Assembly: GCF_001556105.1 (NCBI RefSeq) | Contig: NZ_LSIF01000054.1 | Coordinates: 23,543 to 87,542 of the forward strand | Reading direction: 5' to 3' | Source of the DNA: Pseudoxanthomonas mexicana | GTDB taxonomy: Bacteria > Pseudomonadota > Gammaproteobacteria > Xanthomonadales > Xanthomonadaceae | DNA length: 64,000 bases | Translations under genes and position numbers: made by a program | Notes under the pieces: generated by a model | The model's database searches: none | Told to the model about the DNA's origin: nothing | Seen by the model: only the letters and a program-made list of their open reading frames with translations | Part shown: in pieces, positions 57,477 to 64,000 of the stretch | How positions within the stretch are numbered: the stretch's first letter is position 1 | How the letters are laid out: each line of letters begins with the position of its first letter

Positions 57477-57909
57477 GTTTTCCCGTCGCTTGCACGATGG
57501 AAGAAGCCCCGCCATGCGGGGCTTTCTTTTACCTTCGCGCATCCCATCGAGATGGGATGGCGACGCGCCATCGTGCGGTAACCACCGCAGCGTGACGCAT
57601 GCAGAGACGCGACCGTTCCGGCGCCGTCGGATGCCCTGCCGTGCGTGTTGCAGGTGCTGACACATTTGCCTGCGATGCGGGCACGAATGCGAGTGAGGCC
57701 TACGTCGAACTTCTGCACACGACGTGGTGCAAGTGCGCGATGCACGTCCTGCCGGGTTGCGGGATGGCGAGGTGTCTGTGCGTGGCGATGGTGGGGTCGC
57801 AGGCATCTGCCGGGTGCCGTGGCGGGTAGTGGGACGCGACGCTCCATTGGACACACCGCTGGCTTGTGCGATCGACGCACGGGCTTCGCCCTCCCAGCAA
57901 GGAACGTTC
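57477..57909. other. Intergenic region between surface genes 1 and 2
   Basis: 433 bp. It holds the gene-1 terminator (57504-57530) and a short hairpin CATCCCATC/GATGGGATG (57540-57559). The last 30-40 bp resemble the sequence before gene 3. The remaining stretch has no gene I can support. Confidence 0.55.
57504..57530 (+). terminator. Terminator of surface gene 1
   Basis: AAGCCCCGC/GCGGGGCTT is a 9-bp stem around CAT, followed by a T-rich run broken by one C. It lies 27 bp after the stop codon, so surface gene 2 has its own promoter. Confidence 0.92.
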
Positions 57910-59841
57910 GTGAAGATGCCTTTCGCCATCGCGTTGTCGATCCCCGTGAGCGCACGCATGCGCCATGCCACGCGAACCACACTGCGTTGCGTGATGGCAT
58001 GGCTGGCGGGTGTGGCGCTGTGGTGCGGCATGGCCGCGGCGTCGGCGCAGGTGGTGCTGGAATCGGCGGACAACACCACGCTGGCCGGCAGCGGTCCCGC
58101 TGGCAATGGTCCCGATCCGAACCCGCAGGTGGTGACGCTGCGCCACAACACCGACAACCCCGCCGGCAACACGCTGGTGGCGCGCACGCCGGCCGTCACG
58201 GTGACCTATAGCCTCGTCAACCAGCAATTCACTGGGCTGACCGCTGCGGAGAGCTTCCCGGCCAGCACCGGTGGCAATGCAGTGTTCTTCGGCGGTACGG
58301 CCTATCTCACGGGCAACGCACCGGCGCCCGATCTGAAGTACGTCACGATGCTCGGGAGCGGCGCCACGGCCAACCTGTTCTCGTCGGTTGCGGCAATGAC
58401 GGGGCAAGGCATCTCCACCGAGAACGCGGCCGTGCGCCTCACCCTGGGCACCAATGCAATCGCGGTACGGCAGCCGTCGACGCCGACCACGGCCCGTGTC
58501 CGCATGGCGGATATGGTGCTTACGTTCAGTGTGCCGGTCGACAACCCGATCCTCCACATCAACGGCATGGGGGGGCAAGGGTCGGCGCCAGGTTTGCCAG
58601 GAGGAGGGAGTGCGGTTCCACTCGGGCTGGCCGCTGAATTCGACATGCTCACCCCGGGCGTCACCCTGACCCGACTGTCCGGCAACAGTGTCTTCGCGAT
58701 ATCGGGAAACCAGATCAGCAACACGGCAACGCGGTTTGAATCACAGTGCACGGGTGCGGCAGGCTGCGGATCCGTCCGTGTCAACGGGACCGCGATCAGC
58801 ACACTGACGTTGCGCGTCTTCGTGCGTGGCGACGGTTACGCCCCCACGTGGTGGGAACTGCCCGACTCATTCAACGCCGATGTACTGAGAATCGGTGTAT
58901 CCGTGATGGAGCCCACGCCCACCGTCACCGTCCGCAAGACCAGCACCGGCGGCGTCGGCACGTTCACCTTCTCCGGTACCAACGGCTACACCGCCACCAG
59001 CGTCACCACGACCACGACGGGTACGCCGGTGGACGGTGCCATCCGCACGTTGAGCGCCGCCGAGACCGTCACGGCCATCACCGAGGACACGACGCCCGGC
59101 TATCGCCTCACCGGCATCACGTGCACCGGGCTGGGAACGGGCGGAACCGCCACCGTCAGCGGCCTCGCCGCGGCCGGTGTGGAAGGCGGTGGCACCGTGA
59201 CCCTCAATGCGGCGGCCACGGCGCTGCGCAGCAACATCGTCTGCACCTTCGCCAACGAGAAGTTGCCCGTCATCCGCCTGCGCAAGTCGCTGCCGAACGG
59301 GCGCGCGGTAGCCGCAGACCAGTTCACGCTGAACATCGGCGTTGGCGCCACCGCGCAGCAGTCGGCGACCACGACCGGGTCGAACAACACTCCGACGCAG
59401 GTCGCCACGTTGGGTGCCGCCGCCGTGGGCACGGCATACAGGCTGTGGGAAACCGGCGCCAATGGCGCCCTGCTGGCGAACTACGACATCACCTACAGCT
59501 GCACCAACACCCGTGCCGGCGGGCAGACGCCCGTGGTGAAGAGCGCCGCATCGAATCCCGTCGCGAGCGGCGGGGTCATCACCTTCACCCTGGTGGTGAC
59601 CAACCATGGGCCGACTGCGGCCGGTGGCGCGGTGTTGAAGGACACGCCCGGCGCGGGCCTGGATTGCACCACGCCCAGCACGACGTTCACCTGCGCGGCC
59701 ACCGGTGGCGCGACGTGCTCGTCCGCCACGGTGCCGGTGGCGACGTTGCTCGGCACCGGCATGACGATTCCCACCTTGCCCTCCGGCGGACAGGTCACCG
59801 CGACGTTGCGGTGCACCGCGACGGCGACGGGGTTGCCGTGA
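57910..59841 (+). CDS. Secreted DUF11-type surface protein (2), tandem paralogue with internal deletion
   Basis: A 643-residue protein very similar over its whole length to the next gene. The start GTG is set by AAGGA at 6-bp spacing and by the same layout in gene 3. A long N-region leads to the signal helix MAWLAGVALWCGMAAASAQ. The mature part opens VVLESADNTTLAGSGPAGNG, then a beta-rich domain with NPILHINGMGG, prealbumin-like modules (PTVTVRKTSTGGVGTFTFSG; VIRLRKSLPNGRAVAADQF), and a DUF11 C-terminus. Relative to gene 3, 31 residues are missing between NTRAGGQTP and VVKSAASNP, removing one beta strand and the first strand of DUF11. Confidence 0.82.
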   Translation: MKMPFAIALSIPVSARMRHATRTTLRCVMAWLAGVALWCGMAAASAQVVLESADNTTLAGSGPAGNGPDPNPQVVTLRHNTDNPAGNTLVARTPAVTVTYSLVNQQFTGLTAAESFPASTGGNAVFFGGTAYLTGNAPAPDLKYVTMLGSGATANLFSSVAAMTGQGISTENAAVRLTLGTNAIAVRQPSTPTTARVRMADMVLTFSVPVDNPILHINGMGGQGSAPGLPGGGSAVPLGLAAEFDMLTPGVTLTRLSGNSVFAISGNQISNTATRFESQCTGAAGCGSVRVNGTAISTLTLRVFVRGDGYAPTWWELPDSFNADVLRIGVSVMEPTPTVTVRKTSTGGVGTFTFSGTNGYTATSVTTTTTGTPVDGAIRTLSAAETVTAITEDTTPGYRLTGITCTGLGTGGTATVSGLAAAGVEGGGTVTLNAAATALRSNIVCTFANEKLPVIRLRKSLPNGRAVAADQFTLNIGVGATAQQSATTTGSNNTPTQVATLGAAAVGTAYRLWETGANGALLANYDITYSCTNTRAGGQTPVVKSAASNPVASGGVITFTLVVTNHGPTAAGGAVLKDTPGAGLDCTTPSTTFTCAATGGATCSSATVPVATLLGTGMTIPTLPSGGQVTATLRCTATATGLP

Positions 59842-59953
59842 GTCGGGCTGTCCAGGAGAGAGCGGCGGGGCGATGGACGAAGGCGCTCCGTCGGCCACCT
59901 TTCTAGCCCGTGTGGTCGACGCGCGCGCTTCGCCCTTCCCGCGAGGAATGTCC

Positions 59954-61969
59954 GTGAACCTGCCTGCCGCCATCGCGTTGTCGACCCCCGTGCGCGCTGC
60001 CACGCGCCGCGCCGCACGGATATCGCGGTGCAGCGTGGCGACCTGGCTGGTCGGCGTGGCGCTGTGGTGCGGCATGGCCGCGGCATCGGCCCAGGTGGTG
60101 CTGGAATCGGCGGACAACACCGCGCTGGCCGGCAGCGGTCCCGCAGGCAACGGACCGGACGCCGGCCCGCAGGTAGTGACGCTGCGGCACAACACCGACA
60201 ACCCCACCGGCAACACGATGGTGGCGCGCACGCCGGCCGTGACGGTCACCTACAGCCTCATCAACCAGCAGTTCAGTTACCTGACGGCAGCGGACAGCTA
60301 CCCGGCCAGCACGGGTGGCAATGCCGTGTTCTTCGGTGGCACGACGGCGTATTACGGCAACGAACCGGCGCCGGAGGTGAAGTACAGCACGCTGGTTCCG
60401 AACGACGAGCCCGACCTGTTTTCGTCCGCGGGCGCACCGGCGGGGCAGGGCATCTCCGCAGCGAACGCGGGCGTCCGCGTCTTCGTGAGCAGCAACGCGA
60501 TCGCGGTGCGGGCTCGGTCGACCTCCACGAGGGCGCGCGTCCAGATGGCAGATCTGGTGCTCACGTTCAGTGCGCCGGTCGACAACCCGATCCTCCACAT
60601 TCATGGCATGGGGGAACGCGTACTGGCCTCCAGGGTGATTGGGGCAGGGGGGGTTACCCCGCTCGGCGTGACGGCCGAGTTCGATCTGCTCACCGCCGGG
60701 GTCACCCTGACCCGCCTGTCCGGCAACAGTATCTTCACGGTGTCGGGAAACCAGATCACCAATGGCGCCACCAGGTTCGATATCGCGTGCTCGAATGAAG
60801 GCGCGTGCGGATCGGTCCGCGTCAACGGCACGGCGATCAGCACGCTGACCTTGCGTGTCTTCCTGCGCGGCGACGGCTATGGCCCCAACTGGTGGCAGCT
60901 GGCGGACACGTTCAACGGGAATGTCGTGAAGGTGGGCGTCTCGGTGCTGGACCCCGCGCCCACGGTCACCGTGCGCAAGACCAGCACGGGCGGCGTCGGT
61001 ACCTTCACCTTCACGGGTAACAATGGCTACACCGCCACCAGTGTGACCACGGCTACTGCAGGCACGCCTGTGGACGGCACCACGCGCACGCTGGCGGCGG
61101 CCGCGACGGCCACGTCCATCACCGAGGGCATCACGCCCGGTTATCGCCTGGCCGGCATCACCTGCACCGGCCTGGGAACAGGAACCGCCACGGTCAGCGG
61201 CCTGGCGGCCGCCGGTGTGGAAGGCGGTGGCACCGTGACGCTCAACGCGGCGGCCACGGCGATGGGGGGCAAGATCGTGTGCACGTTCGCCAACGAGAAG
61301 TTGCCGGTCATCCGCCTGCGCAAGACGCTGCCGAACGGGCGCGCGGTAGCCGCAGACCAGTTCACGCTGAACATCGGCACCGGCAGCACTGCGCTGCAGT
61401 CGACGACCACGGCCGGCTCCAGCAACACCCCGACGCAGGTCGCCACGCTGACCGCCGCCGTCGACACGGCGTATGCGCTATGGGAGACCGGCGCCAACGG
61501 CGCGCTGCTGGCGAACTACGACACCACCTACCGCTGCACCAACACCCGTGCCGGTGGCCAGGCGCCCAGCGGCAGCGCTGCCACGTTCAACGTGACGCCG
61601 GCAGCCGGCGACGACCTGACCTGCGTCTTCAGCAACGCCGCGCGTCTGGCGGATATCGAGGTGGTGAAGACCGCCGCATCGAATCCCGTCGTGAGCGGAG
61701 CGGTCGTTGTCTTCACGCTGGTGGTGACCAACCACGGACCGGCGGCCGCCGGTGGTGCGGTGCTGAAGGACACGCCAGGTGCCGGTCTGGACTGCACCAC
61801 GCCCAGTTCGACCTTCACCTGTGCGGCCACCGGTGGTGCGGTGTGTTCGTCCGCGACTGTGCCGGTGTCCACCTTGCTCGGCACCGGCATGACGATTCCG
61901 ACGCTGCCCGCCGGCGGACAGGTGACGGCGACCCTGCAGTGCAGGGTGACGGCCACCGGCGTGCCCTGA
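59954..61969 (+). CDS. Secreted DUF11-type surface protein (3), tandem paralogue
   Basis: A 671-residue protein, closest relative of gene 2 next door. The GTG start follows GAGGAATGTCC; ATG 59948 is a near alternative. Signal helix VGVALWCGMAAASAQ, then VVLESADNTALAGSGPAGNG. The modules are as in gene 2 but complete, ending with a full DUF11 domain (ADIEVVKTAASNPVVSGAVV...). Frequent Thr/Ala/Gly and paired Cys point to an extracellular fibrillar or adhesive role, unproven. No outer-membrane or sortase anchor is seen. The frame stays open for 150 codons past its TGA, through the 21-bp repeat array. Confidence 0.82.
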   Translation: MNLPAAIALSTPVRAATRRAARISRCSVATWLVGVALWCGMAAASAQVVLESADNTALAGSGPAGNGPDAGPQVVTLRHNTDNPTGNTMVARTPAVTVTYSLINQQFSYLTAADSYPASTGGNAVFFGGTTAYYGNEPAPEVKYSTLVPNDEPDLFSSAGAPAGQGISAANAGVRVFVSSNAIAVRARSTSTRARVQMADLVLTFSAPVDNPILHIHGMGERVLASRVIGAGGVTPLGVTAEFDLLTAGVTLTRLSGNSIFTVSGNQITNGATRFDIACSNEGACGSVRVNGTAISTLTLRVFLRGDGYGPNWWQLADTFNGNVVKVGVSVLDPAPTVTVRKTSTGGVGTFTFTGNNGYTATSVTTATAGTPVDGTTRTLAAAATATSITEGITPGYRLAGITCTGLGTGTATVSGLAAAGVEGGGTVTLNAAATAMGGKIVCTFANEKLPVIRLRKTLPNGRAVAADQFTLNIGTGSTALQSTTTAGSSNTPTQVATLTAAVDTAYALWETGANGALLANYDTTYRCTNTRAGGQAPSGSAATFNVTPAAGDDLTCVFSNAARLADIEVVKTAASNPVVSGAVVVFTLVVTNHGPAAAGGAVLKDTPGAGLDCTTPSSTFTCAATGGAVCSSATVPVSTLLGTGMTIPTLPAGGQVTATLQCRVTATGVP

Positions 61970-62418
61970 TCCGGGCGGCTGCTCGGCATCGTCATCAAGG
62001 CCGTTTTCCTCGCTGCCAGGCCTTCGAGCTTCGATGGCGCACCACGCTGGTTCGTCGTCGAGGCAAAAAGCCTTGCGGCCAGACCAAACAGCCTCGACGC
62101 CGAGGCAAATAGCTTTGTCGACTCAGCTAAACGCTTCGACATCGAAGCAAATTGGCTTGTCGTCTCACCTAAAAGGCTCGCGTTCGAGGCAAATTGCCTT
62201 GCCGGCAGCCCGAAACGCCTTGCGAGCGAGGCTATTTGCCTCGTCGTCTCACCTCAATGCCGTGCGCGCGCACCTTTCTGGTTCGCTTTCTCACAGAAGA
62301 CGGTGGCTGGCGAACATCCGTCGTGCGGGAGGGGCGATGACGCCGGGGCAATTCCGCATCCGATAGACTGGGTTCAACAGCGTGCCGCCTCGGCACCGAC
62401 AACGAAAGGTCGTACTGA
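61970..62418. other. Repeat-bearing intergenic region before the H-NS-like gene
   Basis: 449 bp. Most of it is the 21-bp repeat array described separately. The remaining 110 bp (62306-62418) should hold the promoter of the H-NS-like gene; GAAAGG (62404-62409) is its likely ribosome-binding site. Confidence 0.6.
61991..62305. repeat. Tandem array of 21-bp repeats with phased A-tracts
   Basis: Ten clear units run without gaps from 62054 to 62263, each exactly 21 bp, for example GTCGTCGAGGCAAAAAGCC.., GACGCCGAGGCAAATAGCT.. and GCGTTCGAGGCAAATTGCC... Weaker units extend the array to 61991 and 62305, about 15 in all. Nearly every clear unit has a short A/T tract (AAAAA, AAAT, AAAC) at the same place, so tracts recur every two helical turns. 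Alternate units differ, giving a 42-bp higher period. As 21 bp is seven codons, any open frame shows heptad-like repeats. Function unknown; curvature is the simplest prediction. Confidence 0.9.
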
Positions 62419-62814
62419 ATGACTAAGCCAACCCTCGATTCCATCGCGTCGGCCAAGGCCAGGCTGGAAGCAGAACTCCGCCAACTGGAAGAACAGGAAG
62501 TCCAGCTACGGCAGCAGCAATCGGCCGACGCGTATTCCGAGGTCATGGGATTGCTGGCGCAGTACGGTGGTTTGTTCACACCGAGGCAGAAGGCCGAGAT
62601 CGTCACCGCGGTGGGGGCGAGCAGTCCCGGCCGATCCAAGAAGGCTGTAGCGACCAAGGAAGTCGCGCCGAAGTATTGGCTGCCACACACGCAGGAAACG
62701 TGGACGGGTCGAGGTCGCCCGCCTCGTGCGTTCGCCGCGTGGGAAGGCACGGCCGCCTACAAGGAATGGAAGGCACGCCATCCAGACGAGAAGTTCCCGA
62801 AGTTCCCGGGATAA
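62419..62814 (+). CDS. H-NS family nucleoid protein
   Basis: A 131-residue protein. The N-terminal half is a coiled coil for dimerisation (SIASAKARLEAELRQLEEQEVQLRQQQ). The C-terminal half has the H-NS DNA-binding core KYWLPHTQETWTGRGRPPRAFAAW, with the minor-groove hook GRGRPP. H-NS proteins bind curved, AT-rich DNA and silence transferred and surface genes. Here the gene follows an array of phased A-tracts and three surface-protein genes, a plausible regulatory unit. MvaT/XrvA-like members are typical of xanthomonads. Confidence 0.93.
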   Translation: MTKPTLDSIASAKARLEAELRQLEEQEVQLRQQQSADAYSEVMGLLAQYGGLFTPRQKAEIVTAVGASSPGRSKKAVATKEVAPKYWLPHTQETWTGRGRPPRAFAAWEGTAAYKEWKARHPDEKFPKFPG

Positions 62815-62911
62815 CGCGCGCATGAGTGAGCCGCGCGATGGCGTGTATCGCGCGCTGGTCCACAGCAGCGATGGTCCGGCAGAAGGTCCGCTGCAGTGAT
62901 TGTCCGTCCCG

Positions 62912-63559
62912 CTATCGCGCATCCACCGCGACGTGGATTTTTCCGTCGACGAGGGTGATGCGCAGGGCGTCCAGCCCCGTGATGTTGACCACGTGGTCCG
63001 GCTGCCCCTCGAAACGCGGGCCGACACTGAGCACGCGGGCGCCTGCGGCGACACCGGCAAGAATGCCGGCCGGTGCGTCTTCCAGCACACCGCATGCAGC
63101 GATCGGAACACCCAGCCGTTGTGCGCCCAGCAGGTAGCAGGCGGGGTCAGGTTTGCCGACGGTGACGTCGTCTGCATACACGCCGAACGCGGGCAGGTCG
63201 AAGCCAGCGGCGTGCATGCGCGTACGCGCCAGGCCGCGGCTCGCGGAGGTCACCAGCGACCAGGCGGTTGAAGGCAACGCAGCCAGCAGGGTGGCGGCAC
63301 CGGCATGGGCCACGATGCCGTCGGTCGCGTGGGTCTCCTGCGTCTCCAATGCGTGGGCGAGGCGGCGGCTGTCGGGGGTATCGCTCAGCGCGTCGGTCAC
63401 GCTGTCCACCGTGCGCCGGCCGTGCGAGCCCGCGATGAAGGCCGCGAAGTCCAGCCCGTGCTCACGGCAGAACCGTTCCCAGACCTTTTCCACCAGCGTC
63501 GTCGAATCCACCAGCGTGCCATCCATGTCGATCAGCAAGGCATCGAAGACGAAGTGCAT
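62912..63559 (-). CDS. HAD-family sugar-phosphatase-like hydrolase
   Basis: A 215-residue haloacid dehalogenase-type phosphatase. Motif I is IDMDGTLVDS (nucleophile Asp and general acid Asp), motif II is LVTSAS, motif III Lys is in VGKPDPACYLLGAQRLG, and motif IV is VLEDAPAGILAG. The alpha-helical cap lies at residues about 18-85 (subclass IA). Similar to YfbT/GPP-type sugar or glycerol phosphate phosphatases. On the minus strand a run of 11 C residues lies 17-27 bp before the ATG, where length change could alter expression. It is convergent with the H-NS-like gene. Confidence 0.92.
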   Translation of the reverse strand: MHFVFDALLIDMDGTLVDSTTLVEKVWERFCREHGLDFAAFIAGSHGRRTVDSVTDALSDTPDSRRLAHALETQETHATDGIVAHAGAATLLAALPSTAWSLVTSASRGLARTRMHAAGFDLPAFGVYADDVTVGKPDPACYLLGAQRLGVPIAACGVLEDAPAGILAGVAAGARVLSVGPRFEGQPDHVVNITGLDALRITLVDGKIHVAVDAR

Positions 63560-63575
63560 GTGGGCGCGATCCGGC

Positions 63576-63586
63576 GGGGGGGGGGG
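63576..63586. repeat. G11 homopolymer tract
   Basis: Eleven consecutive G on the plus strand, lying 17-27 bp upstream of the minus-strand HAD gene start. It is the longest homopolymer seen in the window and is prone to slippage. Confidence 0.9.
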
Positions 63587-63702
63587 AACGTTCGATGTTA
63601 CGCGACGGCCATGGCGGCTTACTTGCCGTCATCGGTCGTTCCGTATCAGCCCGTGCGACGGCGTCCGGCGATCTTCTCCGCCTCGATTCGAGGGGATGAC
63701 CG

Positions 63703-64000
63703 ATGACGCAGCTGCACTGGATGGCATTGAAGCTGTACCTGCCGACGCTGGGGTGCCTGCTGCTGGCGTTCGCGTCCACCTGGCTGCTGACGAGCCTGGC
63801 GCCTGCGACACTCGCCCACCCGCTCGGTGACGTGCTGCGCTGGATTCCCTATGGACTGCTGGGACTGGCCGCCGTGCTGGGCCTCGTCGCGAGTGCGCAT
63901 CTGCTGCGCTGGGAAACCGGTGATGCACTGATCTGCGGGTGCGGTGGCTTGCTGGGTGGGGAGCGGCAGGGACGCTTCGGGGGCTATCGGACGTGTGCGA
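63703..64000 (+). CDS. Membrane protein with Cys-rich tail, 3' end beyond window
   Basis: ATG at 63703 opens a frame that is still open at the window end (99 codons). Two hydrophobic helices are visible (LPTLGCLLLAFASTWLLTSL and WIPYGLLGLAAVLGLVASAHLL), then LICGCGGLLGGERQGRFGGYRTCA, a CxC...C pattern that could start a zinc ribbon. AGGGG precedes the start. Product unknown. Confidence 0.6.
   Translation, partial: MTQLHWMALKLYLPTLGCLLLAFASTWLLTSLAPATLAHPLGDVLRWIPYGLLGLAAVLGLVASAHLLRWETGDALICGCGGLLGGERQGRFGGYRTCA

Noticed and set aside
57599-57829. 76-codon Cys-rich ORF before surface gene 2
   Set aside because: No ribosome-binding site, no signal peptide, and it is not shared with the other surface-gene leaders.
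55365-58199. Minus-strand ORF of 944 codons across surface gene 1
   Set aside because: An open antisense frame of a Thr/Ala/Gly-rich gene; no motif, and the plus-strand signal peptide and terminator fit the sense gene.
62054-62263. CRISPR array
   Set aside because: Units are contiguous 21-mers without unique spacers, and no cas gene is present.
62034-62366. 110-codon ORF starting at ATG 62034 through the repeat array
   Set aside because: Apparent heptads (RQIALST and so on) follow from a 21-bp repeat being seven codons; no ribosome-binding site, and all three frames are similar.

Overview
This window looks like chromosomal DNA from a high-GC gammaproteobacterium of the Xanthomonadaceae/Lysobacteraceae group (Pseudoxanthomonas, Xanthomonas or Lysobacter-like). 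The reasons are strong G/C at third codon positions, gene orders familiar from that family (spx/arsC-dapE-asnB; ribF-ileS-lspA-ispH; rplU-rpmA-obg; pst operon next to an OprP-type porin), the many ATGA/GTGA gene overlaps, and REP-like intergenic palindromes. There is no rRNA operon, prophage, IS element or CRISPR array. One tRNA-Leu(CAG) is present.

Layout. 1-4.2 kb: lysine and asparagine biosynthesis (ArsC/Spx-like protein, dapE, asnB). asnB is preceded by a complete-looking Asn-codon attenuator. 4.2-10.5 kb: penicillin-acylase-family enzyme, bacterioferritin, thiopurine methyltransferase, parC, tRNA-Leu. 10.6-17.1 kb: rnr, GFA-type enzyme, rlmB, P1 peptidase, an XRE-cupin regulator and a divergent EamA/RhtA exporter that share a twin operator. 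17.1-20.8 kb: an RNase T fused to an extra C-terminal domain, coupled to a macrodomain protein, then an hvfABC (bufferin-type RiPP) cluster whose precursor carries two EF-hands. 20.9-28.5 kb: phosphate regulon (phoU, pstBAC, two pstS paralogues, OprP-like porin) with recognisable Pho boxes. 28.6-33.7 kb: a five-gene operon, every junction a 4-nt overlap: asparagine-synthase-like amidotransferase, acyl carrier protein, PrmC/HemK-like methyltransferase, NadE-like synthetase, GNAT protein. I cannot assign its product.

34-45 kb: nth, two enoyl-CoA hydratases, FKBP-type protein, DUF1289-NUDIX fusion, sulfurtransferase, PstS-OmpA fusion, PCu(A)C copper chaperone, thioesterase, uvrA. 45-54.4 kb: core genes rplU, rpmA, obg, rpsT, murJ, ribF, ileS, lspA, ispH. 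Part of the ileS editing domain has foreign-looking codon use. 54.4-62 kb: a small CDF-type transporter, then three secreted DUF11-type surface proteins, the last two a tandem duplication. 62-64 kb: a 21-bp tandem-repeat array with helically phased A-tracts, an H-NS-family gene, a HAD phosphatase with a G11 tract before its start, and a truncated membrane protein at the edge.

All calls come from reading the sequence and from family knowledge; no database search was run.
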